A stretch of 64,000 nucleotides of DNA, taken from assembly GCF_000524195.1 (NCBI RefSeq), contig NW_020170456.1, forward strand, positions 338,306-402,305. The letters run 5' to 3'. The stretch's first letter is position 1. Each line of letters opens with the position of its first letter. The DNA is from Echinococcus granulosus. Taxonomy: Eukaryota > Platyhelminthes > Cestoda > Cyclophyllidea > Taeniidae. Under the pieces are notes generated by a model. It was not told where the DNA came from, searched no databases, and saw only the letters and a program-made list of their open reading frames with translations. The position numbers and the translations under genes are program-made. Below are positions 24,301 through 35,700 of this stretch, piece by piece.

Positions 24301-25885
24301 CCTACAGACAGTTAGGCCATAACAAAATGAAATGAGGGTGCATGTCTATTCCAGGAAGACTCGAGTTTGAAGAAGAAAAACATTACTGAAGGTGGTTCTA
24401 GTAAGTCAAAACATCAGCATTCCGAATGCGATAAATCAAAGTAGCGAAACGTACAGTCCTGTCCACTAACTATTTTATATCGTAAAAACTAAGAGCAAAA
24501 CAGGAAAGTAGCGATAACTTACCATGACCAAATCTCGGAAAAAGTCAAGAGAGGTTCCCAAATACCCCATTCAGGAACATTGGCATCCATAGAAAAAGGC
24601 TGCTTAATTATCAAGAGGAAAAAATCTTCTGTGGAACTATACTGGTTCTACACTTTGTTCCCAAGATAAGGCTTCAAGTCAAAGTATCATAGTTCCTTAA
24701 TTGCCTTAGCGGAGCCAAACTTTTGAGGCTGGTTGACACACTTCTCTGAGATGTTTATTTGCAGAAAAAAACAGCAGTATAGAATTTCAAGCCATATGAT
24801 TAGAGCGGGACTTTTACTTGTCTAACCAAAGTGATTTAGATGGTCTTTTAGTCTAGTGAAAATGATATGCCAAAAATAGTTTTTTGGCCAAAAAGGAGTG
24901 TGACTAAAGTAGAGGCGAGTATGTGTGTGTTTGCACTCAACAGACAATTACCCATGTTTCAACAACGACTAAATAATAATACGGTAAGCTAAGCAGAGGC
25001 CGATCGGAGCAGTTAATAATGCTGAATTATCAAAGTACCATTTTTGCTGCAGTACTAAAAGAAAACGGTCAAGTGGGTGCAACGAAAGACGGAGAAGCAT
25101 CAGAAAAAAAATAATGGGATGTAAATTACGAAAGGTCTCTGCGGAACAGGTTGTTGCACACCGAGAGGCAGGAGGATGTGTCTACGGGTTCGTGAGTTAT
25201 TAGAATAAAATGTACATCCCCACGAAGCAATATGAAGACGGACACACCTAACGGTTAAACCAAAATAGAAAGTGCTGCTAATAAAAAATGTCATCAGTCG
25301 GGGGCTCACCAATGAAAAAAAAGTGCATTTCGGGCAAGGGTTTACGTCTAATCGAATATCGGATTCTGGAACTGTCAGCACTCTCTCAGACACAAGTGCA
25401 CAGAGAGGACGCGAAATTGAAACAATTACGCAAAGTCAACCAAACACCCACCTTCAGTGTCGAGAAGAAGATAACCACGCTGTGGCTCGAAAGCAGCCCA
25501 AACTCCGAGTGTACAGTTGGATTGAGATGAGGAGGTAAAGAAAACATCCTCTGCACCATCACCAGCACCTTCAAGGCAAAATGCGCGATTCAGGGTGTGT
25601 GATTTTCCATCCCCCGTGTTACCCACGATGGCTAAGGTCTTAAGCTTCATTTCTGGCGGACAGCCAAGGGCGTGAGCTAGGGCGACCGAATCATCAAACT
25701 GGAAAAGAAGTGAAAACCATGAAATATCACTGCAAAAAAAAGATGCCTTATTAAAAAAGCAAATCTACCAAGAAATTTTCATTTGCATCGATGATTTTAA
25801 CGGATTTAGGGGGTGTAACAACATGTTCAGAAGGGGATTCCTTCATCAAGGCATCTTGGTCCGGGTCTGGTAGAGCACAAGTCAT
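12380..25885 (-). CDS. ZFYVE1 (DFCP1) homologue: GTPase with tandem FYVE fingers
   Basis: Nine coding exons in transcript order: 25769..25885, 25452..25698, 23250..23534, 20254..20363, 16905..17222, 13752..13988, 13181..13575, 12770..12948 and 12380..12651. They total 2160 nt and predict 719 aa (human 777). All junction phases agree. The N-terminal half is the P-loop NTPase: [10 protein letters not shown] at residues 65-74, the DTEG switch at 119-122, then [17 protein letters not shown] Cys/His-rich linker follows ([18 protein letters not shown]). Two FYVE fingers close the protein, at about 491-571 and 647-700, each with [11 protein letters not shown] and RVCD. DFCP1 binds PI3P and marks ER-derived omegasomes and lipid droplets. 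Its order (GTPase, linker, two FYVEs) is diagnostic. The first FYVE carries a Ser/Thr-rich insert of about 30 residues after its first CxxC. The N-terminus is shorter than in vertebrates. The ATG abuts an acceptor. Confidence 0.93.
13989..25451 (-). other. Large ZFYVE1 introns, no nested genes seen
   Basis: Four introns account for most of the gene: 13989-16904, 17223-20253, 20364-23249 and 23535-25451 (about 1.9-3.0 kb each). I looked for transposase or reverse-transcriptase frames and for nested genes on both strands and saw none. The open frames inside are short and carry no recognisable motifs. The smaller introns (about 70-180 nt) are in the 3' part of the gene. Confidence 0.6.
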
Positions 25886-25900
25886 CTAAGGCAAAACAAA
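25886..25900 (-). promoter_or_regulatory. Acceptor-like site abutting the ZFYVE1 start codon
   Basis: Reading the minus strand, tttgttttgccttag runs straight into ATGACTTGTGC, the first codon of the 39-codon first coding exon. This fits a 5'-UTR intron or a spliced-leader acceptor. It also leaves open that the exon is internal and an upstream exon was missed. Confidence 0.4.
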
Positions 25901-27517
25901 GAAGTCAAAAGTGGTCGAATAAACTAAAAAAAGAAGTGAGACGAAAAGTGAGTACAAAGTAAAGGAGGTCTGGTACGAAGAAGTTCAACTCGGAAATACG
26001 CTTTAAAGATGATTCAATCAAAGCACTCACCCACAAGAACTAAACAATAAAATTATGGCATAATATAATGGGAAAAGATAGGAAGAATTTGGGACTGAAA
26101 ATGGCTCAGGAAAGCCATAATTAAGAAGCTAGCAGAGGTTTCACCATCCATGTAACATCCTAAAAGCCAATTGCATTGAACCAATCCTTTAAACTCGGAT
26201 TCAGAGGCCAAACTTCCCACACGAAACTAAAAAACCAGTTGTGACCTGGCATTATATAATTAATATGAATCAAAAACAAATGAAGAAGGCATGCACAACA
26301 TTCCATGTATCCAACAAACTCCTAACGTGTAAACTCCGATAAACAAAACTAGGGCAGAATAATTCGCGCTTCCGCGAGGCATTGGCAGATGCAATGAAGG
26401 AGAGCACCTCCATTCAGAACAGCAAGCTCAATCAACTTTGCAGCACTTTACATAACCCCCTTTAATTCATAGTATGCTAAAACAATAAAATGTAAGTAAT
26501 GAGTCAGAAAGTTAGTGCTTTTGGCAACCCTAAAATGTTTATCAAAAAAAAAGTTTTTGGTTTTTTTTTTACAGAAAAGCATTTTACTGTAAGGATTTAA
26601 AAAAGTTAAAAGGAAATGTCAGGATTGTAAAAAAATTGTTAAAGGAGTCACGCTTATTGTAATTTGTAAAAGTAAACCCCTTCTATGTGCAGCTGAACAG
26701 CAAATTCCCGATTATGTCAAGGATAATTGCATACTTTAATGATTGTTTGTCAAACCGTTTTTCTAAAACAGTCAATTTTTCCAGTTATTAATTACCGCCT
26801 ATGAAAACTTTTTAAATTATTTGCATGCACCAACCGTCATCGAAAAAAGCATACATATAAGAAGCGCGGATACCTCATGTTATAGGATTACCACAATTTA
26901 GCTCTCGAATTTCGCACTCGTTCGTGTCCACGGTTTTCAAGGTGTCATATTGAAGCATGTTTATTCTATACGATTAGTCAAGCCGAATTCTTACGTCTAG
27001 ATGGCATAGTGGTTTGAAGCGAAGAGATGACTCGTTCCTGTACTTCAAATTTGAATGCGGCAAATTGCCTGATATTTGCACCAAAAAGATGGAACAATTT
27101 TTATATCTCTGAAAAAAGTGTTAGCATTGTGCTGCATTGGCTAGTTTTATCACCTTTTTACCCAAAAAAGAGGGAGACCTCTTCCCCCTATCTCCTTATT
27201 CAGTGGATGAGGACAAAAACAGGGTGGGAAGGGCTAAAATAGGATAATGAACTAATGGAAAATTTTCAAGGAGTAAAAGTAGGACCATTTTCGGTCAACT
27301 GAATGGAGGCACGCAACTGTCGAGAGGTATCGCTCTCTGCCAAAGCACATGCATTGGCCCACATTGTAGTAGACGAAACTCTTCATGACATTTGCCGTGG
27401 TGTTTCTGTGGTGGATTTGGACCAATCCCAAGTCTTCCTGTGATTCTTCCAATCGACATAATTGAGCTTTTTGTTGATGCTAATATTGATATTAATTATG
27501 CCTATTTATAACTATAG
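25886..27517. other. Head-to-head intergenic region between ZFYVE1 and the PDZ gene
   Basis: ZFYVE1 leaves on the minus strand and the PDZ gene on the plus strand, so both promoters should lie here. The stretch at about 26450-26830 is AT-rich with A and T homopolymers (around 26545-26575). No exon for the missing PDZ N-terminus could be fixed. Confidence 0.45.
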
Positions 27518-29846
27518 CAATGGGAAGCAGAGGAGTCACAGGAGCACAGAGGTACTGCCTCGAGGCAATCCTCTCCCTGCAGAGAGTCGAAACACCACCC
27601 CAATTGCCTCTAGACGACGCCTGCACCGATCAACTAGTCGGGAAAATCGACTGCCCTCGTGGCGAGGTTGGATTCGATTGGTGAAACCGAATCCTACCGA
27701 CTCGTTTGGAATCGGTCTCTCCAAGGGCCTGTCTTCTAGGGGCATCTACGTCTCCGCAATTAGGCCCGGATCCGTTGCCTACACCTCTGGGCTGCTACAA
27801 ATCTATGATCGGATCCTCAAGGTAGGATGACAACTGTCAAACATCAATAAATAAAACACTGTTGTCAAGTCACCAATTACTGAAAAATATTTAAATATAA
27901 AGAACCCCGAAATATTTATTATCAGGTATAAAAGATCAATCCTTGTCACCAACTGTCCTGGAAATAAGAAAAAAAGTGATTTTGAATAATTTTATTCGTA
28001 AAAAATTTTTCCTTTTGATTAGCAATTGTCAAAAGTAAAGAAGAAGTATGTTGTTGAAGATCTTGATGGCTTTCAACCACCTTGAAATATGGAGACACGC
28101 ACGACTGGTAGCCATGCCATTCAAATCAGAAGGGGAGAAGGCGAGCCAATTTCTAGGGGCAATGTAGTGACAAGGTATTCGATTCCCTCCTCCTGTGCCC
28201 GAACTCTGTGGAAGCACTTTTCCCAGACAACTTTCCCTATCTAACATTTGACAAGCTTTTTTCACCTCTGGAAGTAGTCTGTCATATTATTTGTGTAACC
28301 TTGAAGGGAATGCAAAGGTATGCCACAAATTCCTTTTCAAAAGGTCAACATGGCATTTAGCGCGGAAAAAAGTAAAATTAGCCATTAAATAGTTACCAGT
28401 GCCTTCTTCATCATCGGTAGTTACACAAAACATGGGAATTGGGCCAATTTTTCATTGAGTGAAAAAGGAAAAAATCAGGAGGTGAGGCTGATCCGCCATG
28501 TCTGTCTAATCCATTTTGGCGATAAGTATATCCCTGTCAGAAGCAAGTAACAGTGACCCATTCCACAAGGCAAGACCATCTATCTTAGAAAATGAGGGTA
28601 TGTCCTCCTTCAAGCAATCCGTTTGTTGTGTAACTTAGTGCAACCAGATATATCCACCTCCGTCACATATATGTGACGCAGGAGCTGAAATAGGAGCGTC
28701 ACGTGTGCATAACACTCGTAATTAGTGAAGTTCTTTGGCAATTTGTCTTGAGGTTAGGTAAAGCGACTTCCCCTGGAGAGTTCCAATGCATTCAGTTATA
28801 CCAATTAACACATTTTCTTTACTTGCAGCCTACCTGTGACCATTCTCCACAACTTTCCAGGTGCCACACAAATTTGGCACCGTGGGTGTAACATTTGATC
28901 CCAATGATGCTGGGATATAATTCTCTCGATGTGTTGCACTATCCAGACCTGAAATAGACACGCCTTGTTGATGATTTTCTGGAAGACCACTGATTCGGTA
29001 ACTTTGTTGCCATCCTCCTTCCCCTCCTCACTTCTTCTCCTTCCTTCGCCTTCTTGTTTTTTCCTTTACTTCTTCTTCTAGAAGCGGTGCCTGGACAGGC
29101 AGTAGACATTTGTTAAATGGAAACATAAAATCTGACAATATTCACATTATTTTGGGGCATAGATTTGTTCATCCCGTCGCTTTTATGTCCGCTTTCCAAC
29201 CCCTAATTCTGACCGAACTTTCTAGGCCAAATTCAAATTGGAAGATCTTTCCAGTAAGTTTTATTCTGAGGAAGGAAAAGGGACAGGAGGGCAGGGGAAT
29301 GGGGGAGTGAAGGATTCAATCTTTTTTTACAGATAATAGAAAGGAGAGTTCAACTTTTTCTTCCCTTCCCACCCTATTGCCCTGGCGGAGGGCAGAGAAA
29401 TGGAATGAGGGGGGAGTCGGGGAGGGAAAGGGGGAGGGATAAGTGGATTCAACACTTGCACAGTGGATAGAAAGGATTCGTTTTGGTTTTTTTTGTACCT
29501 ACCGGTGGAGATATGGAATTTAAATCAAAGCAACATGAAATGGGCTTAAATCACGCTAATTCCATGGTCATGGAAATGACATTATCTGGCGCATTTCGAG
29601 GTGGTGTCTGTGGTAGGTCCCTCACATCTAACAATGTCACTCAGCTGTAAGAAGTTACTTGTCTTTATTGTTTAGATTTTTAGCTTTTATTAGACTGTTG
29701 CGGAGTCAATCAACAAAGCTTGAACCATTTGTTTTTTTTCTCAGGTCAATGAAACGTCGACAAAAGGTCGAACTTGTCGAGAGGTCGTGGCGTTAATTAG
29801 ACGATCCAGTCCAGTGTTGGATCTATTCGTCTACAGACGTTATTAA
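27518..29846 (+). CDS. Small single-PDZ-domain protein (5' end uncertain)
   Basis: Two exons, 27518..27821 and 29745..29846 (TAA at 29844-29846), joined in phase 0. Together they encode one complete PDZ domain at the very C-terminus: the carboxylate-binding loop SFGIGLSKG, the strand GIYVSAIRPGSVA, the helix region SGLLQIYDRILKVN, and the last helix and strand REVVALIRR...DLFVYRRY. PDZ domains bind C-terminal peptides of membrane and polarity proteins, so a scaffold or adaptor role is likely. About 60 basic, Arg/Ser-rich residues precede the domain. The 5' boundary is unsure. Either an acceptor at 27517 starts the exon in mid-codon and an upstream exon is missing, or translation begins at the in-frame ATG at 27477, adding a short hydrophobic N-terminus. 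I cannot name the orthologue. Confidence 0.75.
27822..29744 (+). other. Intron of the PDZ gene
   Basis: GT-AG intron of 1,923 nt, from gtagga at 27822 to a T-rich acceptor (ttttttctcag) at 29744. It contains G-rich, purine-biased sequence at about 29280-29450 but no supported exon. Confidence 0.65.
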
Positions 29847-29910
29847 AGCGATTCCGCCTTATAAATACACCCCTCTACCGCCCTCCCGCTCTTCGACTTT
29901 GACCCTTATC

Positions 29911-29923
29911 CTCTCTCTCTCTC
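29911..29923 (+). repeat. CT microsatellite
   Basis: A short pure CT-dinucleotide run inside a longer pyrimidine-rich tract (about 29865-29935) just after the PDZ stop codon. Confidence 0.8.
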
Positions 29924-32192
29924 CACCGTCTGCTACTTAGATACACTTGCACACACTGAGTGACAGACAGGCAGATGGACAGACATAAACACGCTCAAGC
30001 TATTCATTCCTTCGTTCTGATTTATGACCCAAACGCCTGCCCTCAGTCCACATTGTAGTCTTTCATTAAAACTTAACCTCCTCTATCTTACCCTCCTCTC
30101 CTCTACCACCTCCTCTTTTATTGTCCTAATTTACCAATTCAGTGGCCTTAGTGGAGAAACGTGACAAATCATGCCCCTAGGTCTTGATGTTGTACCTCTC
30201 CGACACCCCCTCCTTCCTCCTTTCCTTCGCTTTATCAACTTCACTCTTTTTATCCTCACGCAAAATGCACATGTGCCTCGATCTACTAACCAACCACCTA
30301 GTCACCAAACTTTGAAGGGCGCATTTATCTAATATACAGATATGCGGACTACAAATTGATGCTTTTACAATTAAACAGGCTTGAGGTAACCTTGTACACT
30401 GACTATGCCTTCCGTCAAGTAAACACCAGGTTTTAAAGAGAACCCCGGGCGTCTGAGTCATTTCCGCAGATGGTACTGCGCCAACCGAACCGGAAAGACC
30501 GAGTTTGCGAAGTTAACTGTCCAGTGGGTTGAAGTAAGGCAGCTGATGACTTTGTAGCTATTTCGCTCTGTTACAAATCGTCCCATCAAGGTGTTTGCAG
30601 GTGTCAAAAGAAGTAAGTCAACTGAATTCTACTCGGGGCGGTCACTGCTCTTCCAGTGAGTGTGATCGGTGTTTAGGTGACCTCGCCCCCCTCCCCGTCT
30701 CCCCCTCTCCTAAGGCGTTTTAGTTGTGCGATTGGGATTAAGGCCAGAGAGACGGTGGAATGTGTGTATGTATGCGGAATGGTGGTGTCATTTGCCTGCG
30801 GAGGAAGGGAACTTTTGGTTTGGGAAAGAATGGTGCCCACACACAAACACACAAACCAATGCATACGTACATGTGAAGGCGCGTACGGAGGGAAGAGGAC
30901 CGCGCCACCACTATCGATTGCCCTGGTCTGGTATGTCTGTTTATTTCCTCTGCAAAGTGACACTGTGTAAACGCGTGCCTCGGTGCCGCCTCCACACGTG
31001 TTCATATCCGCCCACCTACCCATCTACCCACTTCTTCGGCAGCTGCTTATTATTTAAGAGGCTATCGGAAATCCTCCCTAATTTATGATTTCGCCTTTTT
31101 CTCTAGATTAACACAGCCTTTTGAGTCGTATTAAGGTGCAAGAGACCTGCACTTGTTTTAATTGTGTGTTTAGGCACGTGGGTTATTCAACAGCAGAGGC
31201 CTATACGCCTGATTATAGGCTCCCAGCTCTAACAGAATCAGGGCACATCCTGAGACACACAGCAAAGGGGTACTCGAAGCCACCTTTGCACCTAACAGAC
31301 ACCTTAGTCTAGTGATCTGTAGGAGGACAATTATCAAATGAAGTGTCAACGTCAAGTGAGGGGTCGTTGTGCCGCCTTAATGAAGATATACGATGCCTCG
31401 ACTACATTTCTTAAAGCGGATTCGTTGCAGAGCATCTTTCAGCCTTGTTATGATTTCAGAATGCTAGACAACTTAGCTAAGTTGAGAGTTACTATGGTAT
31501 ATGTCTATAGTACGCGTCAGTGATTAATATCTTTGAGACACGTCTACTGAGTGAATAGGGTTTAGAGTAACTAGCGCGTTTATCCGGATATCCCTTTCGG
31601 GATTTATAGACACACCAAGCGGAAGCGATAAAACTTTTTTTGATTCAAGCTGTCGAGATCACACTGTAGGCACACTGATCCTTCTTCAAAATGCCCTCCA
31701 AGTTTAGACCACGTGACCCCCTTGAAGAAAAACATGTGATCACTGTGGCATGCAGGCTTAGGCGATGGCAAGCAAAAGCGCCTAACAAGAGAAAGCAATT
31801 GCTTCGAATAATTAATGATGTACAAACTTGCCAGCTTTAACTATTTTTTTTCCGGAATATTTCTTTTCAATCACATGCAACTATAAAGAGGTGAAATATA
31901 GATATTTCTTCTTCGAAGAGAGAAGGTTGTTCTTTTATAAAAAAAGTTGGCAATATCTCTAAGAGAAGGACAACACTATCGATGCGTTTCTATGTACGGT
32001 GCTGTGAGAGTCTATTGAAACTGGCGGAAGTAGCATATGAACAAATGTGAAAACAAATCATATTCTCAGAAGCAAATGTGTTTAACATGAGGGTGAAAGA
32101 AGTTACGCAAAACTAAGGTGGTTCCTCTGTCAAAACAAAGATTACAGGCATATTAATTCGATGTTTTTTTTTGACTGTGTTCAACGGCGCAG

Positions 32193-32405
32193 GATCTTCA
32201 GACAGAACAAGGTGTACCTTCGCTCTATGACATGGCCATCTGGATGTACCGTCGGTACTCCGGCTACTTTCAACTTTCAACTTCAGGACAATCGCTCAGG
32301 CGCTACACTAGCGGTGACAACAGGAAAACTAGGTCCAAAGGGATAACTACCAATTATCTGGTTTTGAAATCACAAAGGAAAGATGATCCTGACCAATTAA
32401 CTTAA
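32193..32405 (+). CDS. Candidate orphan exon, unidentified
   Basis: Seventy open codons start exactly after an acceptor-like site (T-run, then ggcgcag at 32192) and end at TAA 32403-32405. The reading contains SLYDMAIWMYRRYSGYF, which has protein-like composition. I recognise no family, see no partner exon upstream and find no start codon in a good context. It could be the last exon of an undetected gene, or chance. Confidence 0.2.
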   Translation, partial: DLQTEQGVPSLYDMAIWMYRRYSGYFQLSTSGQSLRRYTSGDNRKTRSKGITTNYLVLKSQRKDDPDQLT

Positions 32406-33051
32406 ACTGAGGTGTAATGTTGACAGGTGGCCTAACATCACGCGTATTTAGAAGACAAACTAGTTACTGAAAGGCTAGTAAACCTGAACAGTTTTGAGAG
32501 GGCCCTTGTGGAGACGTCCACTGTACTCCCAACTGGACAAAAGATAAAGCGACTGTATTCCTACTAGCTGTGTCGAAGTGACAGCGAAACGGTAGGAAGG
32601 AATAAATACGGAATGGCAACAACATGAAGGTCCTTTAAAGGTGTCAAAACTAATGCGTCAAAAGCAAAAGGTAGAAATGCAAAGTGCACACGCTGTAGAA
32701 CGCCTGAGCAGTATGAAGTGATTTAGTCCTAGGTCCCCTCAGCATAGTTTACAGAGCCGATAAATCTCTGAATACGATGGAATTGACAAGGTATATCATC
32801 GACGAAGGAGAGGAAAGACATTATTTCTGCCCCGCAAGCTACTGACTGCTATGACTGCGATGACTGAGTCTTCCTCATAGTCGAGAGAATTTGTAGTGGT
32901 TTGGCAGAAAATACATTGCTCACGCAAAAAATGGCTTACAGCCTACTGGCATGACCCGGGGGCCATGGTGCTGGGCATGAATAAAATCTGCAGAAAAGTA
33001 GATTCAAACTTTATTGAATGTAAAGCTAATCGAACTGCCATAATTTTGCAG

Positions 33052-33062
33052 ATATATATATA
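33052..33062. repeat. Short TA microsatellite
   Basis: An alternating AT run followed by TATGTATGTG, a small simple repeat in intergenic DNA upstream of NDUFB7. Confidence 0.6.
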
Positions 33063-33290
33063 TGTATGTGTATTAGCACAATACATGAATGGACTGTGAC
33101 AGCGCTATTTATGTCGTAATTCAGCAACGCCTGGCAAGGGAGCAACAAAAGTTAAAAAACCTATAATTTTGTCGTTTAATATGGTTTAAAAAGTCAGACT
33201 CTCAGCCATCAACCACTACAGGTAAAATGAATTGAATGCATTCTTCAGTGCACCGCGGACTTCAAATTATCCGCGGTGCTGCTTCTTGAG

Positions 33291-34285
33291 ATGGGCGCGA
33301 GCTATTCTCATGTATTTGAGACCTACAGGGATCCTGATTCCGTACCAAATGTTACGAAACCACCTACTCACGATCCCTTGAAAGGATTTCCACGGGGTCG
33401 GAAGAAACGTGAACTTATTGTAAGCAGATTTTAGCTAGCACTCCGTTCTTATGCCTCGATCCTAACAATCACAGCTATATGTCAGTATAGTTTTGTACAG
33501 TTTTATGGCTGCAATCTATTGTTTTATTGTTTTTTTTTGTGCCAATTTTCTCACTGCTTGGATATTGTGGCAATCAAGTCTAAGTGCTAATTTTTAGGTA
33601 TAATTTGTTGTGCTCAATAGTAGGTTCCTCCACAATGATCCTTGCGTAAATCTGGGATAGACAATACCAGTAGAAGCGCCTCTTGCGTTTCATCACTACC
33701 ACTATCTAGTTAGGTAATTTCAAATTGCAAGTTTTGCCATAGATGGCAATATCACCTTGATGGCACTTGCGACTTCTATTGTTTGATCCCATACTGCTAC
33801 TTTCATGTGTCTCCAGCTCTCTTCGTTTTGTTTCACAGTCGGAGCTACTGGCCCGGGTTTTCCCGAAAAGTAGTTGGTAGAAAACGCAATAACTCCCATC
33901 CCACAATTCCCCTTCAATGGACTTCTGTGATCTTATGATCCGCCCTAGTTACGAAGTTAGGCAGTGCAGTTATTCCTCCGTCATCTTGAACATCTAATCA
34001 ACACTTAATTGGGTTAAGCCCCCCGCACAGCTTATTACTGTTCCATTTCAGGTCACAGAGGAAGAAATGATCGCAGCCGGTCTGACTTCAAAAGAACGCG
34101 ACTACTGCGCACCGATGCTGATGGCATTGCGCAAATGCAGAGTCGAAAGGGGCGTCCTATCTCCGCTTTTCTGTGGACATTTTCGTCACGGCTACCTAGA
34201 GTGTCAAACCAAAGATCAAATCTTGCGAATGAAGGAGTACGAGAGAGAGTACCGTCTTATGAAAAAGGAGCAAACCGCTTCTTAA
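33291..34285 (+). CDS. NDUFB7, complex I B18 subunit
   Basis: Two exons, 33291..33419 and 34052..34285, encode 120 aa (human 137). NDUFB7 is an accessory subunit of the distal membrane arm of mitochondrial complex I, on the intermembrane-space side. It carries the family's twin CX9C motif: two Cys exactly nine apart in YCAPMLMALRKC and again in CGHFRHGYLEC. These would form a disulfide-stapled CHCH fold imported by the MIA40 route. The signatures RDYC and RMKEYEREYRL match the family. The N-terminus starts MGAS, keeping the Gly-2 that is N-myristoylated in mammalian NDUFB7, and GFPRGRKKRE matches the conserved GFPERK region. The intron is phase 0. The C-terminal Lys-rich tail is shorter than in mammals. 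The gene is convergent with TMEM199, 151 bp between stops. Confidence 0.92.
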
Positions 34286-34436
34286 TATTCATCTGTATTA
34301 GTCCCTAGCCGTTTGAAAAGAAAATAGATGTACGAAAGCAACAGCATTTCTTAACACCCAAAAGCAGGAATGAGTAGAAAGTTTTCTATAATAGTACAAA
34401 CTTGGTAGAATGAGGGACTGAAGAAAAGGCATTGCC

Positions 34437-35081
34437 TCAAGTGCACTGTTCACTTCTCGGTGGGACTGGCTTTAGTTCGCAAGCATCCACGTTTTTAAGA
34501 AGAAAGTACAAATCAGCAAAGAAGACGAAGAGAGCAAGAGTAAAGCCACAAGAGATTCTCTGTACAGGATTGGCATGGCTCTGTCCAACCATGTCACTTA
34601 GGAAGTAACCGAAGACGAAGGAACCAATAACGACAAGCACGAAGTTGATTATCATCGTAACCTGCCGTTTCATGCACTGGACACCGTCGAATTCGGAAGC
34701 TTTGTATCTGGCTGTGACCCCGAGAGGAGGAAGGTGGCTAGTCATGCGGCCGTACTCCATGTTGGCAAACTTCTGAGTTAGACTTTCCACCCGTTGTTGG
34801 ACAACTATGCTCCTGGGCGGAACATAAGGTTCGGGGAAAACGATTCCAGAGGATCGCACAAGTTTCCAAAGTGGTGGCAGGTTAAACAAACCTAAGGCTT
34901 CCATGTTTTCATGGGCTTCTCGAACCTGTGAAAACTTTATAGTTTTTGCGTCCTTAGGAATTTGTTCTATTTGGTTCTTCAAATGGGATGCCAGGTCGTT
35001 ACAGGAGGTGGCCCGCCTTAAGAAGGAGGAAATACCTTCTGTCACTCGAAGATCAATGTGAGCAAATGGATCCTCTTCCAT
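34437..35081 (-). CDS. TMEM199/VMA12-type V-ATPase assembly factor
   Basis: Single-exon gene of 214 aa (human TMEM199 208). Vma12-family proteins sit in the ER membrane and, with the Vma22/CCDC115 partner, help assemble the V0 sector of the vacuolar H+-ATPase. Visible features are: the cytosolic N-terminal region with FNLPPLWKLV and a Pro-rich FPEPYVPPR segment; the family hallmark FANMEYGRMT at about residues 105-114 (compare ANxEYxRIT); and two membrane segments at about 141-160 and 178-197 separated by a short loop, with both termini probably cytosolic. The chosen ATG lies five bases after an acceptor-like ctgtag. Lack of introns is unusual among its neighbours but fits the short length. 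It shares a 3' intergenic gap of 151 bp with NDUFB7. Confidence 0.9.
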   Translation of the reverse strand: MEEDPFAHIDLRVTEGISSFLRRATSCNDLASHLKNQIEQIPKDAKTIKFSQVREAHENMEALGLFNLPPLWKLVRSSGIVFPEPYVPPRSIVVQQRVESLTQKFANMEYGRMTSHLPPLGVTARYKASEFDGVQCMKRQVTMIINFVLVVIGSFVFGYFLSDMVGQSHANPVQRISCGFTLALFVFFADLYFLLKNVDACELKPVPPRSEQCT

Positions 35082-35606
35082 GTCGACTACAGAATGATCA
35101 GAGCAAATAGCATACGTTGGCGCCCGACGAGCTGATGATGCACCAACAGGCGGGTTTACAGCAGAGGCTCAGCTGATAACCTTGACAATAGCGTAATTAG
35201 ACGAACATCCAATTGGTCCTAAAAGCGAAAACATGTAAACTTTTTTAGAAAATCGCTTCTATAAATTTTTAAAAGCGCTTTTTTTACCAATGATTTAGGC
35301 TCTCAAATTACTAAAGCAAACAGAAGAATTTAAAAGTTGCCTTGGCTTCGAGGTTGGTTCTTTCTGTTTTTTGGCTATCGATTTCACTCATTGAAAATGT
35401 ATCGAATCACGTGGATTTTGCTTATTCTTTATCGTCGTCTTCAAAACTATGTAGAATTTGGACCCGGGCCATGCATAGTAAATGAATGATGCTAATTCAT
35501 GTTTATTGATACACAGGTGGTGCACACAGTGAATACGTAATATATTGGTTAACTGTCGGACTTAGCAACAGAGCTGCATTACGCCTTAATCATCGTGCCT
35601 TCGAAG

Positions 35607-35700
35607 GTTGGGCTCACCTCTGGGCCATGCCATCAGCCCCAACCCCTACTGTATGTTAATTGTATGTATTCTTCCTGAGTGTTGTGTCCCCTTTCATCTT
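35607..35700 (+). repeat. Diverged interspersed repeat, copy 1
   Basis: By eye this resembles the segment at about 36492-36590. Both contain acctctggNccatgcca followed by a related stretch with (a)accctac.gtatg and a similar spacing beyond. Identity looks like roughly two thirds. It may be an old fragment of a dispersed repeat, and no coding capacity or terminal structure is visible. Confidence 0.35.

Larger units (their letters stand above)
29847..33290. other. Intergenic region between PDZ and NDUFB7
   Basis: No gene is firmly supported. The first 250 bases are pyrimidine-rich and probably PDZ 3' UTR. At about 30680-31080 there is GC-richer sequence with overlapping open frames on both strands and no domain content. 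A single candidate exon at 32193-32405 is listed separately. Confidence 0.5.

Noticed and set aside
29856..29868. TATA-box-like ttataaatac just after the PDZ stop codon
   Set aside because: It lies in the probable 3' UTR, and no gene start follows within several hundred bases.
30673..31088. Overlapping open frames on both strands
   Set aside because: They are mutually antisense, low-complexity and without motifs, as expected of GC-richer non-coding DNA.
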